Origin: Primulina eburnea
Taxonomy: Eukaryota; Streptophyta; Magnoliopsida; Lamiales; Gesneriaceae
Direction: 5' to 3'
Length of the DNA stretch: 64,000 nt
Assembly (NCBI RefSeq): GCF_022965805.1
Contig: NC_133105.1
Location: 25,244,978-25,308,977, forward strand
Shown here: in pieces, positions 1 through 10,719 of the stretch
Layout: every line of letters begins with the position of its first letter
Numbering within the stretch: position 1 is the first letter of the stretch
Notes under the pieces: model-generated
What the model was told of the DNA's origin: nothing
The model's input: only the letters and a program-made list of their open reading frames with translations
Database searches by the model: none
Translations under genes and position numbers: made by a program

Positions 1-1548
1 CATAAAGTCTAGATCGTGCCATGGTCAATTAAATGATCACCGGAACGATCCATGACAATAAACGAAGCAAGACACCACACGCATGTATGAGTGCTCACGG
101 TTGGAGTTTCTGATGTTTGCTTGAATGGTTCGAATTGTGGCTGGCCCTGTGCCCTTAGCCATGGTTTGGGTCATTCCTTGGGATCCTGGTAAGGGTCTCC
201 GGTCGGTGGTTCACGCCCCAATGGCCGATAGACTCGAAACCAACCCAAGACGAGCAAGTGCGCAGCTGCTGGATTTTGACAGCAAGTTGCTGTGTCGTTC
301 AGAGGCGTAGTTTGAGTCCTCGGTTGGCTTTTAGCCCAAGGCCTTGGACTGGACAGTGCCTCATTGAGTTAGGAAGGTCATGTTTTCAACCGTTCGTCAT
401 TCGGATCATTTTTGAGGTCGTACGAGAATTTACGGTGCGACGTGCCATATTGATTCTCGAAAGAGCGTTTCACGTTTTGGCCTCCGTTGCACATGGATTC
501 GACCCTCATCACTTTAGGAGCATAATTTCAGTATGTTCAGCGTATTTTAATCATGACGTCACGTTGGTTGAGTGTTGGTTCGGGTTGGTTTAAAGTCATG
601 ATTAAAATACGGAGTCGTTAAGCGTAATTGTCAAAATTTTCAAACTTTAGTGCATCATTCATCCAAGAAAAATCTATTGCATATTTTATGGCATATTTAG
701 GTCACAGCGAGCCTGGGGACGATCCAATCCATTCCAGTTGGTAAAATTTCAGGATATTTTCATTATCGCCAGTTAATTATTTTACGTGCATGAAAACAGA
801 AAATGATTATTTTTGAGATTTATGCGATATGGCTTGTGGTGCATTCACTATGTGGGAGTATTATTTATACGGTCGCCAGTGACCGCTCAGTTCAGGTTGG
901 TACCATCGGGTCTTCAGTGACCGCTCAGTTCAGGTTGGTACCATCGGGTCTTCAGTGACCGCCAGCTCAGTTTCAGGCTCCCCGGTAGTCAGTTACCGAT
1001 CAGTTCAGCTTAGTGCAGTGGCCACAGGCGTAAAACATAATCTCAACAGAAAATTATATCAGTTATTTCAGTACAGGCTCCAAGGAGCAATTATTTTTTA
1101 CTGTGATTATCAGTTCAGTTATGCACGTAATTTAATTGCTCAGTACAGATTATTTTCAGCATATCTCACGAATATTTTACTTCAGATTTTACTCGTTACC
1201 TGCGATATATGCATGCTGAGTCTTTAGGCTCACTAGACTTGATTGTTGTAGGTACTGATGAGGTCAGGGCCGAGGGCGGGGACCAGTGAGCCAGCTTGGG
1301 TCGGCAGTAGTGGCACCCGAGGACCTCAGTGCAGCAGTTGTTATTTTATTCCGCAAACAATTTTTATCAGTCGTGGATATTTTTAAATTGAAATTGTTGG
1401 CAAAATTTATTTTCTTCCGCTGCTTTATTTTTAAACATTGAACGTGATTTAACAGTTGATTTTATGAATGAGGCCATTTAAGTTCTTTTAAAAAGAAAAT
1501 TTTTAATTTTCCGCAAATTTTCAAGCAAGAAGTTTTAGGGCCTTTACA
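1..1548 (+). mobile_element. 3' part of a large gypsy-type LTR (family A copy 1)
   Basis: Non-coding LTR sequence cut by the left window edge. It is homologous over its whole length to about 17090-18550: shared blocks include the 'catggtcaat' start, the 'cagcgagcctggggacgatc' block near 708 and the 'ggcggggaccagtgagccag' block near 1275. Both copies end in GGGCCTT(T/C)ACA. The right edge at 1548 abuts copia coding sequence with no primer-binding site, so this looks like a solo or truncated LTR inserted into the copia element. An approximately 42-bp motif around GACCGCTCAGTTCAGG is tandemly duplicated at 880-960. Lineage (Tekay-like) is inferred from style only. Confidence 0.6.
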
Positions 1549-1976
1549 ATTATCAACTACCATGTTTGATTCAATGGGACTTATATGTGTATAATGCAAT
1601 CCAGTAGGGAGCATTGGTAGTTTTTCGATCACATATTTCTTTCCTGATTTAAATGTGATAAGACACATATATTTCTCATTCCCTTCATTCATTGTTTGAG
1701 TATCATACCCATGGGAATATATATCATTAAAACTCAACAAATTTCTTTTCGATTGTGGTGAATATAAAGTATCATTGATAAAAAAAAATTTGTACCATTA
1801 GGTAACAAAAATTGTGCTTTACCACATCCTTTAATCAAGTCTACAGGACCTGATATTGTATTCACCGTTGTTTTTGTTGGTTTTAGTTCCAAGAAATATC
1901 TTTTATCTCGGAGGATAGTGTGCGTTGTACCACTATCGGGTATGCAAACTTCACCTTTGCTCATAGCATTTTCCAT
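1549..1976 (-). pseudogene. copia protease and pre-integrase fragment
   Basis: Two overlapping minus-strand frames follow gag. The first (1976-1734) has the copia aspartic protease motif CIPDSGTTHTIL, in which the Asp of DSG is the expected catalytic residue. The second (from 1740) resembles the GAG-pre-integrase region that precedes the integrase zinc finger. The frame changes between the two near 1740. The sequence stops at the family A LTR, so no integrase or reverse transcriptase follows. Confidence 0.7.
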
Positions 1977-2102
1977 ATTTGAACTTCAAAAAAATATGCA
2001 ATGAAATAAATTACTGGCAATATATATTTAAATATAACACATATCATAATTATACAATAAAACATTATTCTATGAATACATGAAAAATAAATTATTGTAC
2101 AT

Positions 2103-3254
2103 TTATATTCTACCATTATATTGTTCATTTTCAGAGAAATCGTTGAGAAAATCTACAGCATCAATATTGTTCATTTCTATCCCACCAACATATTGATCAT
2201 TTCCAGAGAAATCATTCATAAAATCACCAGCATCAAAATGAGTTGAATCACTCAAACGGTCACTGCGTTCAGTGAAGTTGGTCTCCTTTTCTTTCCCCTT
2301 TAATGATTCTTTATAAAGTTTACAAAGGTGCTCAGGGGCTCGACAAACTTTGGACCAATGTCGTGGAGTACCACATCTGTAACAAGAACTTTCATATCTT
2401 TTTGAGTGATTCTCATTAACACTTGTATTCTCATGATGTCTTTTCAGTGGATGGTTTGGGACGCTCTTTTGAGATGAGTTATAAAAATAACTATCTCTAT
2501 TATTTTCAAAACCACGGCCGCGTACACGACCACGACCAATTCCACGTCCATGACCTCGACCTCGACCAAAACCTTGTCTTTGAAATTGATTTTGTTTTTC
2601 AGGTTTAAATTCATTTTTAATTACAGCATTTACTTCTGGAAATGTTGTTGATCCAGTGGGTCGGGACTGATGATTTCTCATTAATAGCTCGTTGTTTTTT
2701 TCTGCCACAAGAAGATAGGCGATGAGTTCAGAATATCTCGCGAATCCACGTACTCTATATTGTTGATATAGAGTAATATTTGATGCATGAAACGTGGAAA
2801 ATGTTTTTTCAAGCATCTCAGATTCTGTGACCTCATGTCCACAAAATTTTAATTGCGAGATTATTCTATACATCGCCGAATTGTAATCACTGACTTTTTT
2901 AAAGTCTTGGAATCTCAATGTATTCCATTCATCCCGGGCGGTCGGAAGTATAACTTCTCTTATATGTTCGAATATTTCTTTTAATCCCTTCCACAAAGCC
3001 ATGGGATTTTTTTCAGTCAGATATTCACATTTCAATCCATCGTCGAGATGTCGACGCAAAAATATCATGGCTCTTGCCTTTTCTTGTGACGTGCATAGGC
3101 CATTTTCTTTAATGGTCTCGCTTAGACCCAATGACTCAAGATGCATTTCTACATCTAGAGTCCATGTCATATAATTCTTTCCCGTGATGTCGAGCGCAAC
3201 AAATTCGAGCTTTGTTAAATTTGAAATGGTGGTACTAAAAAAATTACGATGCAT
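2103..3254 (-). pseudogene. copia Gag (zinc-knuckle polyprotein)
   Basis: An open frame of about 383 codons from the Met at 3254. The N-terminal part carries the plant copia Gag signature LEFVALDITGKNYMTW, followed by a Retrotran_gag-type helical region. An RG-rich stretch of GRGRGHGRG type and a CCHC-like knuckle CYRCGTPRHWSKVC close the protein. The same frame extends upstream to 3500 with a hydrophobic stretch that is probably leader sequence. Gag would package element RNA in virus-like particles. It is called a pseudogene because the element is truncated downstream; the gag frame itself looks open. Confidence 0.8.
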
Positions 3255-3938
3255 TTTATTAGCTAATAATATTGCAATACAAAGTAACGGATAAACAACA
3301 AGTACAAGTATTTGTAAAAATAAAGAAAACGCACGAGGAGGATATTCTCCGATAAATACAGGACTCGTGAGTATGATAACCAAAATAATTAAAAATATCC
3401 TTGAGAAAGTCATCTTCTTTTTTCTTCGAAAAATTTGGTGATGAATAATTTTTAGAGAAGAAGAGAAAGTTGGAGTGATTGAATGTGTTTGTGAGATCAT
3501 ATTTATAGGGCAAAAACTAGCCGTTTTTTACCATTTATGACCGTTGGTGTACAAAAAAATAAAAGTATGTATTTGTATAATTTATGGTAATAATATGGTA
3601 TATAATATTAGACATGTTTAAATAATTATGTATATCATATCATAATATTATAATGAGTGTCATAATTTATTTTGTTTAAAAACCTTATAGGCTTTTATAC
3701 TTGTCGTATCCCATACCGGGAGTGTGGGATGTCGTCTTAACATCCTCTCAGGATTTATAACAAGTTTATGAAAAATTTATTTTTATTATTTCTAATAATA
3801 ACATTATATTGTATATTAAATAAATACACAATAAATAAATAATAGTAAAATAAATATAATTACTTTTGTTACCTTTTTCTTCTGTTTGGAGCTTGGAAAA
3901 GTATGTAGGACTTTTAGAGCTTCGTGTTGATAACGTGT

Positions 3939-4336
3939 TGTGAAAAGGTAAAAATTTATGGTAAAAAGTAAAAATCTCAAACTCTCAAAATTTACCAAAC
4001 TACACACTTTATAATATTTTTCTCTCTATTCAATTGTGATTTTCTTCACAAATGAGAGATCTATTTATAGAGTTTCATTACACATAATCCAAAAAATAAA
4101 ATACATCATTACCTACATCATCACACACAAATTTCTAATTTTACAACTCTTATTTTCAACATTCAAATATTCAACTATTACTTTTCAATATTCAAATCAT
4201 TTATTTTCAACACATATCACAATAATTAAACACAACAAAACAAACTTCCATCAACCGAGAATGTCCCAATTTGATGTGGGTCCCATTAAATTAATTAATT
4301 TTTTTTAAAAAAAATTAAGAACCGACACTTTTCACA
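3939..4336 (-). repeat. copia 5' LTR
   Basis: 398-bp LTR read as TGTGAAAAGG...CTTTTCACA, with inverted ends TGTGAAAA/TTTTCACA. A TATA-like 'ctataaatag' lies on the minus strand near 4075, as expected for a minus-strand promoter. The second LTR is not in the window, so the limits rest on the terminal inverted repeat and the adjacent primer-like site. Confidence 0.6.
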
Positions 4337-4704
4337 ATTTTATTAATTGAGTGGGTCTCGCACTTTCAATTATACATTGCATGTCTCGCACAATAATTCA
4401 ATACAATTATCATTCCAGTTCAATTGCCAGTTGCCATTCATCTTTTTCTTTATTTCTTCTGCAACATCTCCGGCAATATTTTTCCGTAGAAAATTCGCTC
4501 AAAATTTTTTTTAGAATTTCTCCAATTTTCAAGACTTCAAGGAAGTTGGAACCGAGAAAAAAATTTTCAGGTAAGTTTCTTAATTATATCCAAACTTTCA
4601 TTTTACGTAAACTTTGAGAAATTCTAAAAATTTCTTAAAGTTCATGATATCCGAAAAATAAAAACAAATTTTCAAGGAAGAGGTATCATGGCTCTGATAC
4701 CAAA
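4337..4704 (-). other. Leader of a second LTR element with primer-binding site
   Basis: No gene is seen. At 4690-4702 the + strand reads GGCTCTGATACCA, the complement of the classic initiator-Met tRNA primer site TGGTATCAGAGCC. Two bases later a possible LTR begins (TGTTAGAG at 4705). This marks a minus-strand element whose internal part is replaced at 4337 by the neighbouring copia element. A splice-donor-like TTTTCAG/GTAAG lies near 4570. Confidence 0.5.
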
Positions 4705-5077
4705 TGTTAGAGATTTTCTCTAATAATCATGTTTCTGTACGCACGTATATAAACATGAAAACAAATATGCGGAAGCTTAAATCGAGTGTTACCTCCGGTC
4801 ATTGAAAATTTGTTGAAGCTTTCTGATTTTCTTTCGATTGAAGCCTTCTAAACACTCCAACACTCCTTTAGATGGTGTATTTTCTGTATGAGATTATGTG
4901 TTTAGGGACCTCAATGCCTTCGGTATTTATAGGCACACTCATACCATCACCGAGTGCTTTCGGAGCTCGAGATTCAAATCAAATTTATATACGCATCTCA
5001 ATTTTCAAAATTTGAGGTTGTCGTGTACAAATTTTCAACACGTTTATTTTACGGTTACGGGTCAATATTTTCTTACA
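4705..5077 (-). repeat. Probable 5' LTR next to the tRNA-Met primer site
   Basis: Candidate 373-bp LTR from TGTTAGAGATTT to ATTTTCTTACA, directly adjoining the primer-binding site at 4690-4702. On the minus strand it ends ...ATCTCTAACA, the usual form beside such a primer site. The far boundary is inferred only from the CA dinucleotide and the switch to tandem repeats. Confidence 0.45.
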
Positions 5078-5084
5078 TCTTAAA

Positions 5085-7515
5085 CCTTGGCTCTTCTTTT
5101 CTAATTTCTTTATAAGGGTCGAGACCTTGAACTCAACCTCTATTTTTATTTATTTTTTAATGAGGGTTGGGTTTTTGAACTTCAACTCTTTTTTTAAAAT
5201 TTCTTTATTGGAAGGGCCGAGGTTTTCAACTCAACAAGATTTTTATGTAGTTTTTTTAGAGGGGTTGGGGTCTTGAACCTCGGCTCCTTGTTGATGCCCC
5301 GGTAAATATCTGGGACTCGCAAAACCTAACCTGGATTGAGGTAGGCCACATATAAAATCGAGAGGAAGTGGAGTAAGTCGTGGTCAGGATGATCTCGGGT
5401 CTTTGGGTCCTCGAGAATGAAGAGTAAAGGAAAGGCAAGGAGCCGAAGCAATTCGACTCAACCAAATTCCCGAGAACCAGGGTAGAAAAGTAAGCAAGGA
5501 GCCGGTGACTAAGGATAATGGAGGGGAAGGACCTGGAATATTATAGGTAGATCAGGTATAAAATCTTCCCAGGATACTCATGCATTGTTAGGATAAGTTA
5601 AAACAGATGAAGTGTTAAGAAGGGGGTGTTGAATAAACATTTAGGCTTTTGAGATCATTTTCAAATAGGAATAAGTTCTTTGAGAAACCGATCTTGAAAT
5701 CTTGTATGTCGCGAAACAAACTGAGAGATAGATTGAATATTGTGACTGTGATATGGTGATAACTGAATGAATAAAATGATAAACACAGAGAATTTTATGG
5801 ATATTCAGAGACTTCAACTCCTTCTACGTCATCCTTCTATCTCAAGGATAGGAATTCACTAAAAGAATTTGATCGATGCTCCACTGATACTCGGATCGGG
5901 TTAAATGTAATTTTTTTCTCACCACTCTGGTAGAGGCCCAAAAATGGTTTGATAATCTCGAATCCCGGTCCATCACCTTGTTCCGGGATTTCCGTGGTGT
6001 ATTCCTCCATTAGTTCACTAGTAGCAAAAAATAAAGAAAGATGAACTATATCCTCTTTGATGTGAGGCAAGCCTACGGAACCCTCTTAAGGGAATATATT
6101 AAATGGTTTAACACCTTAGCTCTCGAGGTGCCTACTTGCCCTTCCTGATCTTAAACTTCGTTTCTTCTTTTTTTATTTATAATGGGCCATTATGTTGAGC
6201 TCGATTTTTTTTTTTAAATTTCCAAGTGTTCGGTTCTTGAATTCGACTTATCTTTTATTTAATTTTTTTATGAGGAGAAAGGGTCTTAAACCGCAACTCT
6301 TGTTTTTTTAAAAAAAATTCTTTATAAGAGACGAAGTCTTAAACTCGACTTAGCTCTTTATTTAATTTGTTTTATTTGGGTCGGGATCTTGAAACTCGGC
6401 TTCTCTTTTTCTTTCTTCTGATTTTTGTATGAGAAGTCGGGCCTTCAATCTTGTCTCCTCTTGTTTAAAAAATAAAATCTTTTTAAAGGGCCAATGTTTT
6501 TAACTTGATTTTTTTTATTTAATTTTTTTTATGAGTGATCGAATCTTAAAACTCGACTGCTATTTTTTAAAAAAAAATGTATAAGCAACTAAGGTCTTGA
6601 ACTCGAATTTTTTTATTTAACTTTTTTTACGAATGATTAGAATCTTAAACCTCGACTACTCTATTATTTTTTTTAGAAGCCGAGGTCTTGAACCTCCTCA
6701 GTCTTCTTTTTTAAAAATTTAGTTATAATGGCCGAAGTCTTGAACTCGATTTCTCTTTTTATTTAATTTTTTTGAAGGTCGAGGTCTCAAACCTTAGCTC
6801 CTCTTTTTTTAATATTTTATGAGAAGTCGGGGTCTTGAAACTCGGCTCCTCTTATTTTTATGAGAATTCGAGGTCTTCAACCTCGACTCCTGTTTTTTTA
6901 TTTCTTTCTAAGGGGTGAGGTCTTGAGCTCAAACTCTCTTTTAATTTAATTTTTTGATGGGTTGATGCATTGGAACCTCGGTTTTTTTTTATAAGGGGCC
7001 GATTTCTTGAACTCGGTTTCTATTAGAGGACGGTGTTTTGAACCTCGACAACTCTTTTTTTCTAAAAAAAATGTTCTACTAGAAGCAAGGGTCATGAACC
7101 TCGGCTCCTATCCTTTTTTAAAAAAAATTATTTATAAGGCCGAGGTCTTGAACTCGTCTTCTCTTTTTATTTATTTTTATGAGGGGCTGAGCTCTTGAGC
7201 CTCGACTTCTCTCTTTTTTTTTTATGAGGGGCCAGGGTCTTAAACTCGATTTCTCTTTTTGTTTAATTTTTTTATGAGCGACGTGATTTTAAAACTCGTC
7301 TCCTTTTTTTTCAATTTATTTATAAGGAGCCGGATTCTTGAACTCGACTTTTCTTTTCATTTAATATTTTTATGAAGGGCCGTGGTCTTCAACCTCGACT
7401 CATCTTTTTTTAAAAAAAAAAATGGGTCGTGGTTTTGAATTCAATTTCTCTTTTTACTTAATTTTTTAAGTAATTGTGGTCTTAAACCTACTTTTATAAT
7501 TTTTTTTAAAAGGCT
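5085..7515. repeat. Degenerate tandem array of about 60-bp hairpin units
   Basis: Many diverged copies of a unit of about 55-65 bp, present at 5085-5290 and 6165-7515. Each has a core of the type GCCGAGG-TCTTGAA-CCTCGGC, whose arms pair, followed by CTCCTC and a T-rich or A-rich spacer. The best-preserved cores are near 6835, 6872 and 7090. No coding sequence is supported; the many short frames are repeat products. The design resembles the array in element C (10720-12260), but the sequence is different. Confidence 0.75.
5291..6164. other. Unassigned insertion inside the tandem array
   Basis: About 0.87 kb of non-repetitive sequence separates the two blocks of the array. It includes 'tgttaggataagttaaaaca' near 5587 and 'gttaagaagggggtgttgaa' near 5616, which look like the end of a copia-type LTR. 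No convincing gene is visible, and no TSD was identified. Confidence 0.4.
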
Positions 7516-7999
7516 GGATTATCATGTGACACCTTGGCTGAAGATGGCGAGTGGTGATCGCCGATACCAAGAAGTTGCATGGACAATGAGCCAGTGCTGA
7601 CATACTTCTATGTGAAAGATAATGAATGAACCGATCCTACAATGACATATTCCAAAGGTGTGCTGGTACCGCACTTGAGCCCTTTCTGTTTCATGTGAAT
7701 CCTCTGCAGAGTGATTCAGCTTCTCTACAAATCGCTGTTACTGATTTTCAATCCAACACCTTTCAAACCATCAAGTCTCGCCTTCAGCTCGAGGACATGG
7801 TTAGCTTTCTTCTTCTTCGATATCATTTCAGTTGTTTATATCCAATTTATGTTCCATTTGTTATAGATTATTAAATGGGTCGATGAGTTTTTTCATTTAA
7901 AAAATAATTATAAAATGTTATCCTTCTAGTTGTTTATATTCAATTTATGTTCCATTTGCCTGGTGACATATCAAGTCGATTGGTAAAAATTTTTATTAT

Positions 8000-8325
8000 T
8001 GATACCCCATGGATGAGCCCATTACCCCTGGCCCATCCCTAGCCCAAATGGAAGACAGGCCCATCAAGGGTCCAGGTATTCTCTTATAAATTCCCGGTTT
8101 GATTGTTAATTCATTCATTGGATATTGTTTTCAGCAGCACCTTTAAATGCTCCCCCCATATATCATCAGTCTCTGACTTGAGCGTCGGAGGGGCTACGCC
8201 AGGACACCCTCCTGGCCCCCTCCTAACGATCTTATTTGTGATTTCAGGCTCAGGATAATTTCAAAACCTGCGTCTGGACTAGTGAAACTTGCTGGAACCG
8301 GACCCTAAGTTTCCCGTGAGTATCA
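8000..8325 (+). repeat. Element C 5' LTR
   Basis: 326 bp, TGATACCCC...GAGTATCA. Nearly identical to 13263-13577, but the 5' copy has an 11-bp extra 'tggcccatccc' segment near 8030. TATA-like 'cttataaatt' lies near 8083. Confidence 0.92.
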
Positions 8326-8327
8326 CT

Positions 8328-8345
8328 TGGCGCCGTCTGTGGGAA
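8328..8345 (+). other. Primer-binding site of element C
   Basis: TGGCGCCGTCTGTGGGAA begins two bases after the 5' LTR end. This matches the primer-site type of Tat-lineage Ty3 elements. It would pair with the 3' end of a host tRNA to prime minus-strand DNA; the tRNA was not checked. Confidence 0.8.
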
Positions 8346-8366
8346 AACTTGAGTTGAGACGTAGAG

Positions 8367-9575
8367 ATGGTAGGCGGGAAAGGAAGTAGAAGAGCTACCT
8401 CAGCATCATCGCGTCCTCAAAGGGGACCCGAACAGTCTCATGTGGAGACAAGACAGGAACAGCCGCGTCTCGAGACGAGACAGGAACAACCTCGTCTAGA
8501 GACAAGAACCGAGCAGCCTCGTCAAGAGAACAGGGTCGAGCAACCCCGTCCTAATGAAAATGTGGGGAACTTGACCCTAGAGCAGTTTGGCCACTTTATC
8601 ACTCGGACAGTGGATGAGGCTATGAAGAAGAACCAAGAATCTTTGTTTGCTGAAGAGCAAGCCACTCGCCAAGAGCAAGAGGTACATGCTGAGGGCCACC
8701 AGAGCAGGGTTGAAGAGACACAACCCCACCAAAGTGGGGAGATTGGTGAGATGAGAGAAATGTGGAAGGAAATACAAATGTTGAGGCAGCAGTTGGGAAG
8801 CAGAGCGCCGACACCAAAGAGAGGAAGTCCCTTCTCGCTATCCATTTTAGAAGGACTTCCTCCAAATTTTCGACAGTCGAATGTGGGAGAGTACGATGGA
8901 CATACTGACCCCGAAGAACACTTGGGGAGATTTGAGAATGCGTCCCTATTACATCAATATTCAGATGGGGTCAGGTGCAGGGTGTTTCTTGGCACGTTGG
9001 CGAGGTCAGCTCAGCAATGGTTTAATACCCTACAGCCCAACTCCATACAGTCTTTCGAGGATTTTGCTACAGCTTTCTTGCGCCGATTTGCCAGCAGCAA
9101 GAGGCACCAGAAAAATTATTTGAGCCTGTTTGTGATGAAGCAGCAGGAGGCTGAAACTTTGCGAGAATTTGTCCAGCGCTTCAACAGTGCAGCGTTGGAG
9201 ATACCGACGGCTACCCCCGACATCATGATAAGTGCCTTTACACAAGGACTGAGGGGAGGGGAGTTTTTCAAGTCGCTGGTCAAAAAGCCTCCGTCGGGTA
9301 TTGATGAACTGTTGGCTCGAGCTGAGAAATATGTAAACTTGGAAGATGCCCAACGGTACAGAAGGATGGAGAGCCGGCCCGGAGGAAGTAGAGTTGAGGG
9401 AGCGGAGAAAGGAGGAAGGAAGAGGGGTGCTGGGGAAAGAGAGGAAGACAGAACTAGTAGTAGAAGACAATTCTCATCCCATGTTCCCCTGGATAGGAGT
9501 CAGGGACGAGGTGATGGAGGTGAGGGAGCCCACGGGGAGGTGGGAGAATTCGCGAAGGGTTGGGTGCAGTGCTAG
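8367..9575 (+). CDS. Element C Gag
   Basis: 402-codon frame beginning MVGGKGSRR, 22 bp after the primer site. Residues about 28-60 are repeats of a 10-residue ETRQEQPRL-type unit. A Retrotrans_gag core follows, including QWFNTLQPNSIQSFEDF and FLRRFASSKRHQKNY, then a highly charged Arg/Glu-rich tail. No CCHC zinc knuckle is seen. Gag would form the particle that packages the RNA. The frame ends at 9575 and overlaps the protease frame by about 230 bp, so the protease needs a frameshift or the frame is mutated. The tail beyond about 9480 probably reads better in the next frame. Confidence 0.85.
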   Translation: MVGGKGSRRATSASSRPQRGPEQSHVETRQEQPRLETRQEQPRLETRTEQPRQENRVEQPRPNENVGNLTLEQFGHFITRTVDEAMKKNQESLFAEEQATRQEQEVHAEGHQSRVEETQPHQSGEIGEMREMWKEIQMLRQQLGSRAPTPKRGSPFSLSILEGLPPNFRQSNVGEYDGHTDPEEHLGRFENASLLHQYSDGVRCRVFLGTLARSAQQWFNTLQPNSIQSFEDFATAFLRRFASSKRHQKNYLSLFVMKQQEAETLREFVQRFNSAALEIPTATPDIMISAFTQGLRGGEFFKSLVKKPPSGIDELLARAEKYVNLEDAQRYRRMESRPGGSRVEGAEKGGRKRGAGEREEDRTSSRRQFSSHVPLDRSQGRGDGGEGAHGEVGEFAKGWVQC

Positions 9576-10383
9576 ATTGCCTTCACGGGATAGACGAGAA
9601 GGATCCTCATTCAGGAGTCGACTAAGGTCTCGCTCGCCCCCTAGGCGTGCTCAAGGCCCTCCATGGATAAATCAGAGGATCGGGGAGCAGAGAGGGGAAG
9701 GTCGATGTCAAGATGTCCCTCAGGAGCTCGTCGAACCGAGGAGGGGTATGAATGAGGATAACCACCCTACGAGAGGAATGATTCATATGATCTCGCGGGG
9801 TGCTACTGACGGAGACTCTGGGCGAGATCGGAAGGCACATGGGAGAAGGTTGGAGAACTTTGAGATATCTAGGGGTGCAGTCTTACCACAAGACCCCGTC
9901 ATCAGCTTTGGGCTGGAAGACCTTCGAGGCGTTGTGACTCCACATAACGATGCCTTGGTGGCAACGGCCACCATTGCCAATTATGATGTGTTGAGAATAT
10001 TTATTGATAATGGAAGCTCCGTGAACGTCTTGTTCAAGAGCACGTTGGATCAAATGAAGATGGGAGGATTTGAGTTTGAGCCGGTATCCACCTCGTTGTA
10101 TGGGTTTGCAGAACACGTAATATTGCCTTTGGGTCAGATTGTTCTTCCCTTATCCTTGGGGACTGATCCTCGGCGGGTAACAAAGATGATAGCCTTCACT
10201 GTAGTAGATACCCCGTCAGGGTATAGTGGAATTCTAGGACGACCAGCCCTGAAGGATTTTAGAGCTGTAGCTTCCAGTTATCATCAGAAGCTTAAGTTTC
10301 CTGTGGGAAAAAGAGTTGGAGTCCTGTGCGGGGACCAAAAAGTCGCACGTCGTTGTTATGAAAGAATCGTGAAGGAAGAATAA
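9346..10383 (+). CDS. Element C protease region (Gag tail plus aspartic protease)
   Basis: Open frame overlapping the end of gag in a different phase. It has an Arg/Ser-rich basic stretch (RSRLRSRSPPRR) and then a retroviral-type aspartic protease. IFIDNGSSVNVLF contains the catalytic Asp in a D-N-G variant of the usual D-T/S-G, and ILGRPAL forms the second half of the fold. The frame stops soon after the protease at 10383. In relatives the polyprotein would continue into reverse transcriptase; here it does not. The 9346 start is only the first Met; translation would probably enter from gag by frameshifting. Confidence 0.75.
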   Translation: MPNGTEGWRAGPEEVELRERRKEEGRGVLGKERKTELVVEDNSHPMFPWIGVRDEVMEVREPTGRWENSRRVGCSARLPSRDRREGSSFRSRLRSRSPPRRAQGPPWINQRIGEQRGEGRCQDVPQELVEPRRGMNEDNHPTRGMIHMISRGATDGDSGRDRKAHGRRLENFEISRGAVLPQDPVISFGLEDLRGVVTPHNDALVATATIANYDVLRIFIDNGSSVNVLFKSTLDQMKMGGFEFEPVSTSLYGFAEHVILPLGQIVLPLSLGTDPRRVTKMIAFTVVDTPSGYSGILGRPALKDFRAVASSYHQKLKFPVGKRVGVLCGDQKVARRCYERIVKEE

Positions 10384-10719
10384 AAGAGAGGTCACGAGCA
10401 TTCGCATGGAAGCTTGAGCTCAGTCTTGCCGTTGTAGAGTCATTTGGAGAAGCTTCTAAGTGGGTAACTTTGTCCTGTGGAGTTACAAGAGGAGCTGAGA
10501 GGAAAGTTGGAGAATGCGCTCGGTAAGGCTCTAAAGAGGCATGAGAACGCTTACCACCTTAGAGAATATCTTTACTTCATTTTTGATGTATTTCGTTCCT
10601 GAATTTGTCTTACGTTATCAGTTGATATTTAATAAAGTCAAGTTCTTATATTAAGTTCGTGGTTGTTCTTGTATTATGAAGATTATATGAATTTTATTTT
10701 ACCTACTTAGGCTGCGCTT
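10384..10719 (+). other. Spacer after protease, no gene
   Basis: AT-leaning sequence following the protease stop with no open frame of note. This is where reverse transcriptase would begin in an autonomous relative. Confidence 0.6.

Larger units (their letters stand above)
1549..4336 (-). mobile_element. Truncated Ty1/copia element (5' LTR, gag, start of pol)
   Basis: In element orientation (minus strand) it runs 5' LTR (4336-3939), leader, gag (3254-2103), protease fragment and the beginning of the pre-integrase region. It is then cut at 1549 by the family A LTR. Integrase, reverse transcriptase and the 3' LTR are absent. Next to the LTR the minus strand carries CACAACACGTTATCAACACG. This resembles the internal-tRNA-Met type primer site of some plant copia families; that resemblance is from memory. 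Confidence 0.75.
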
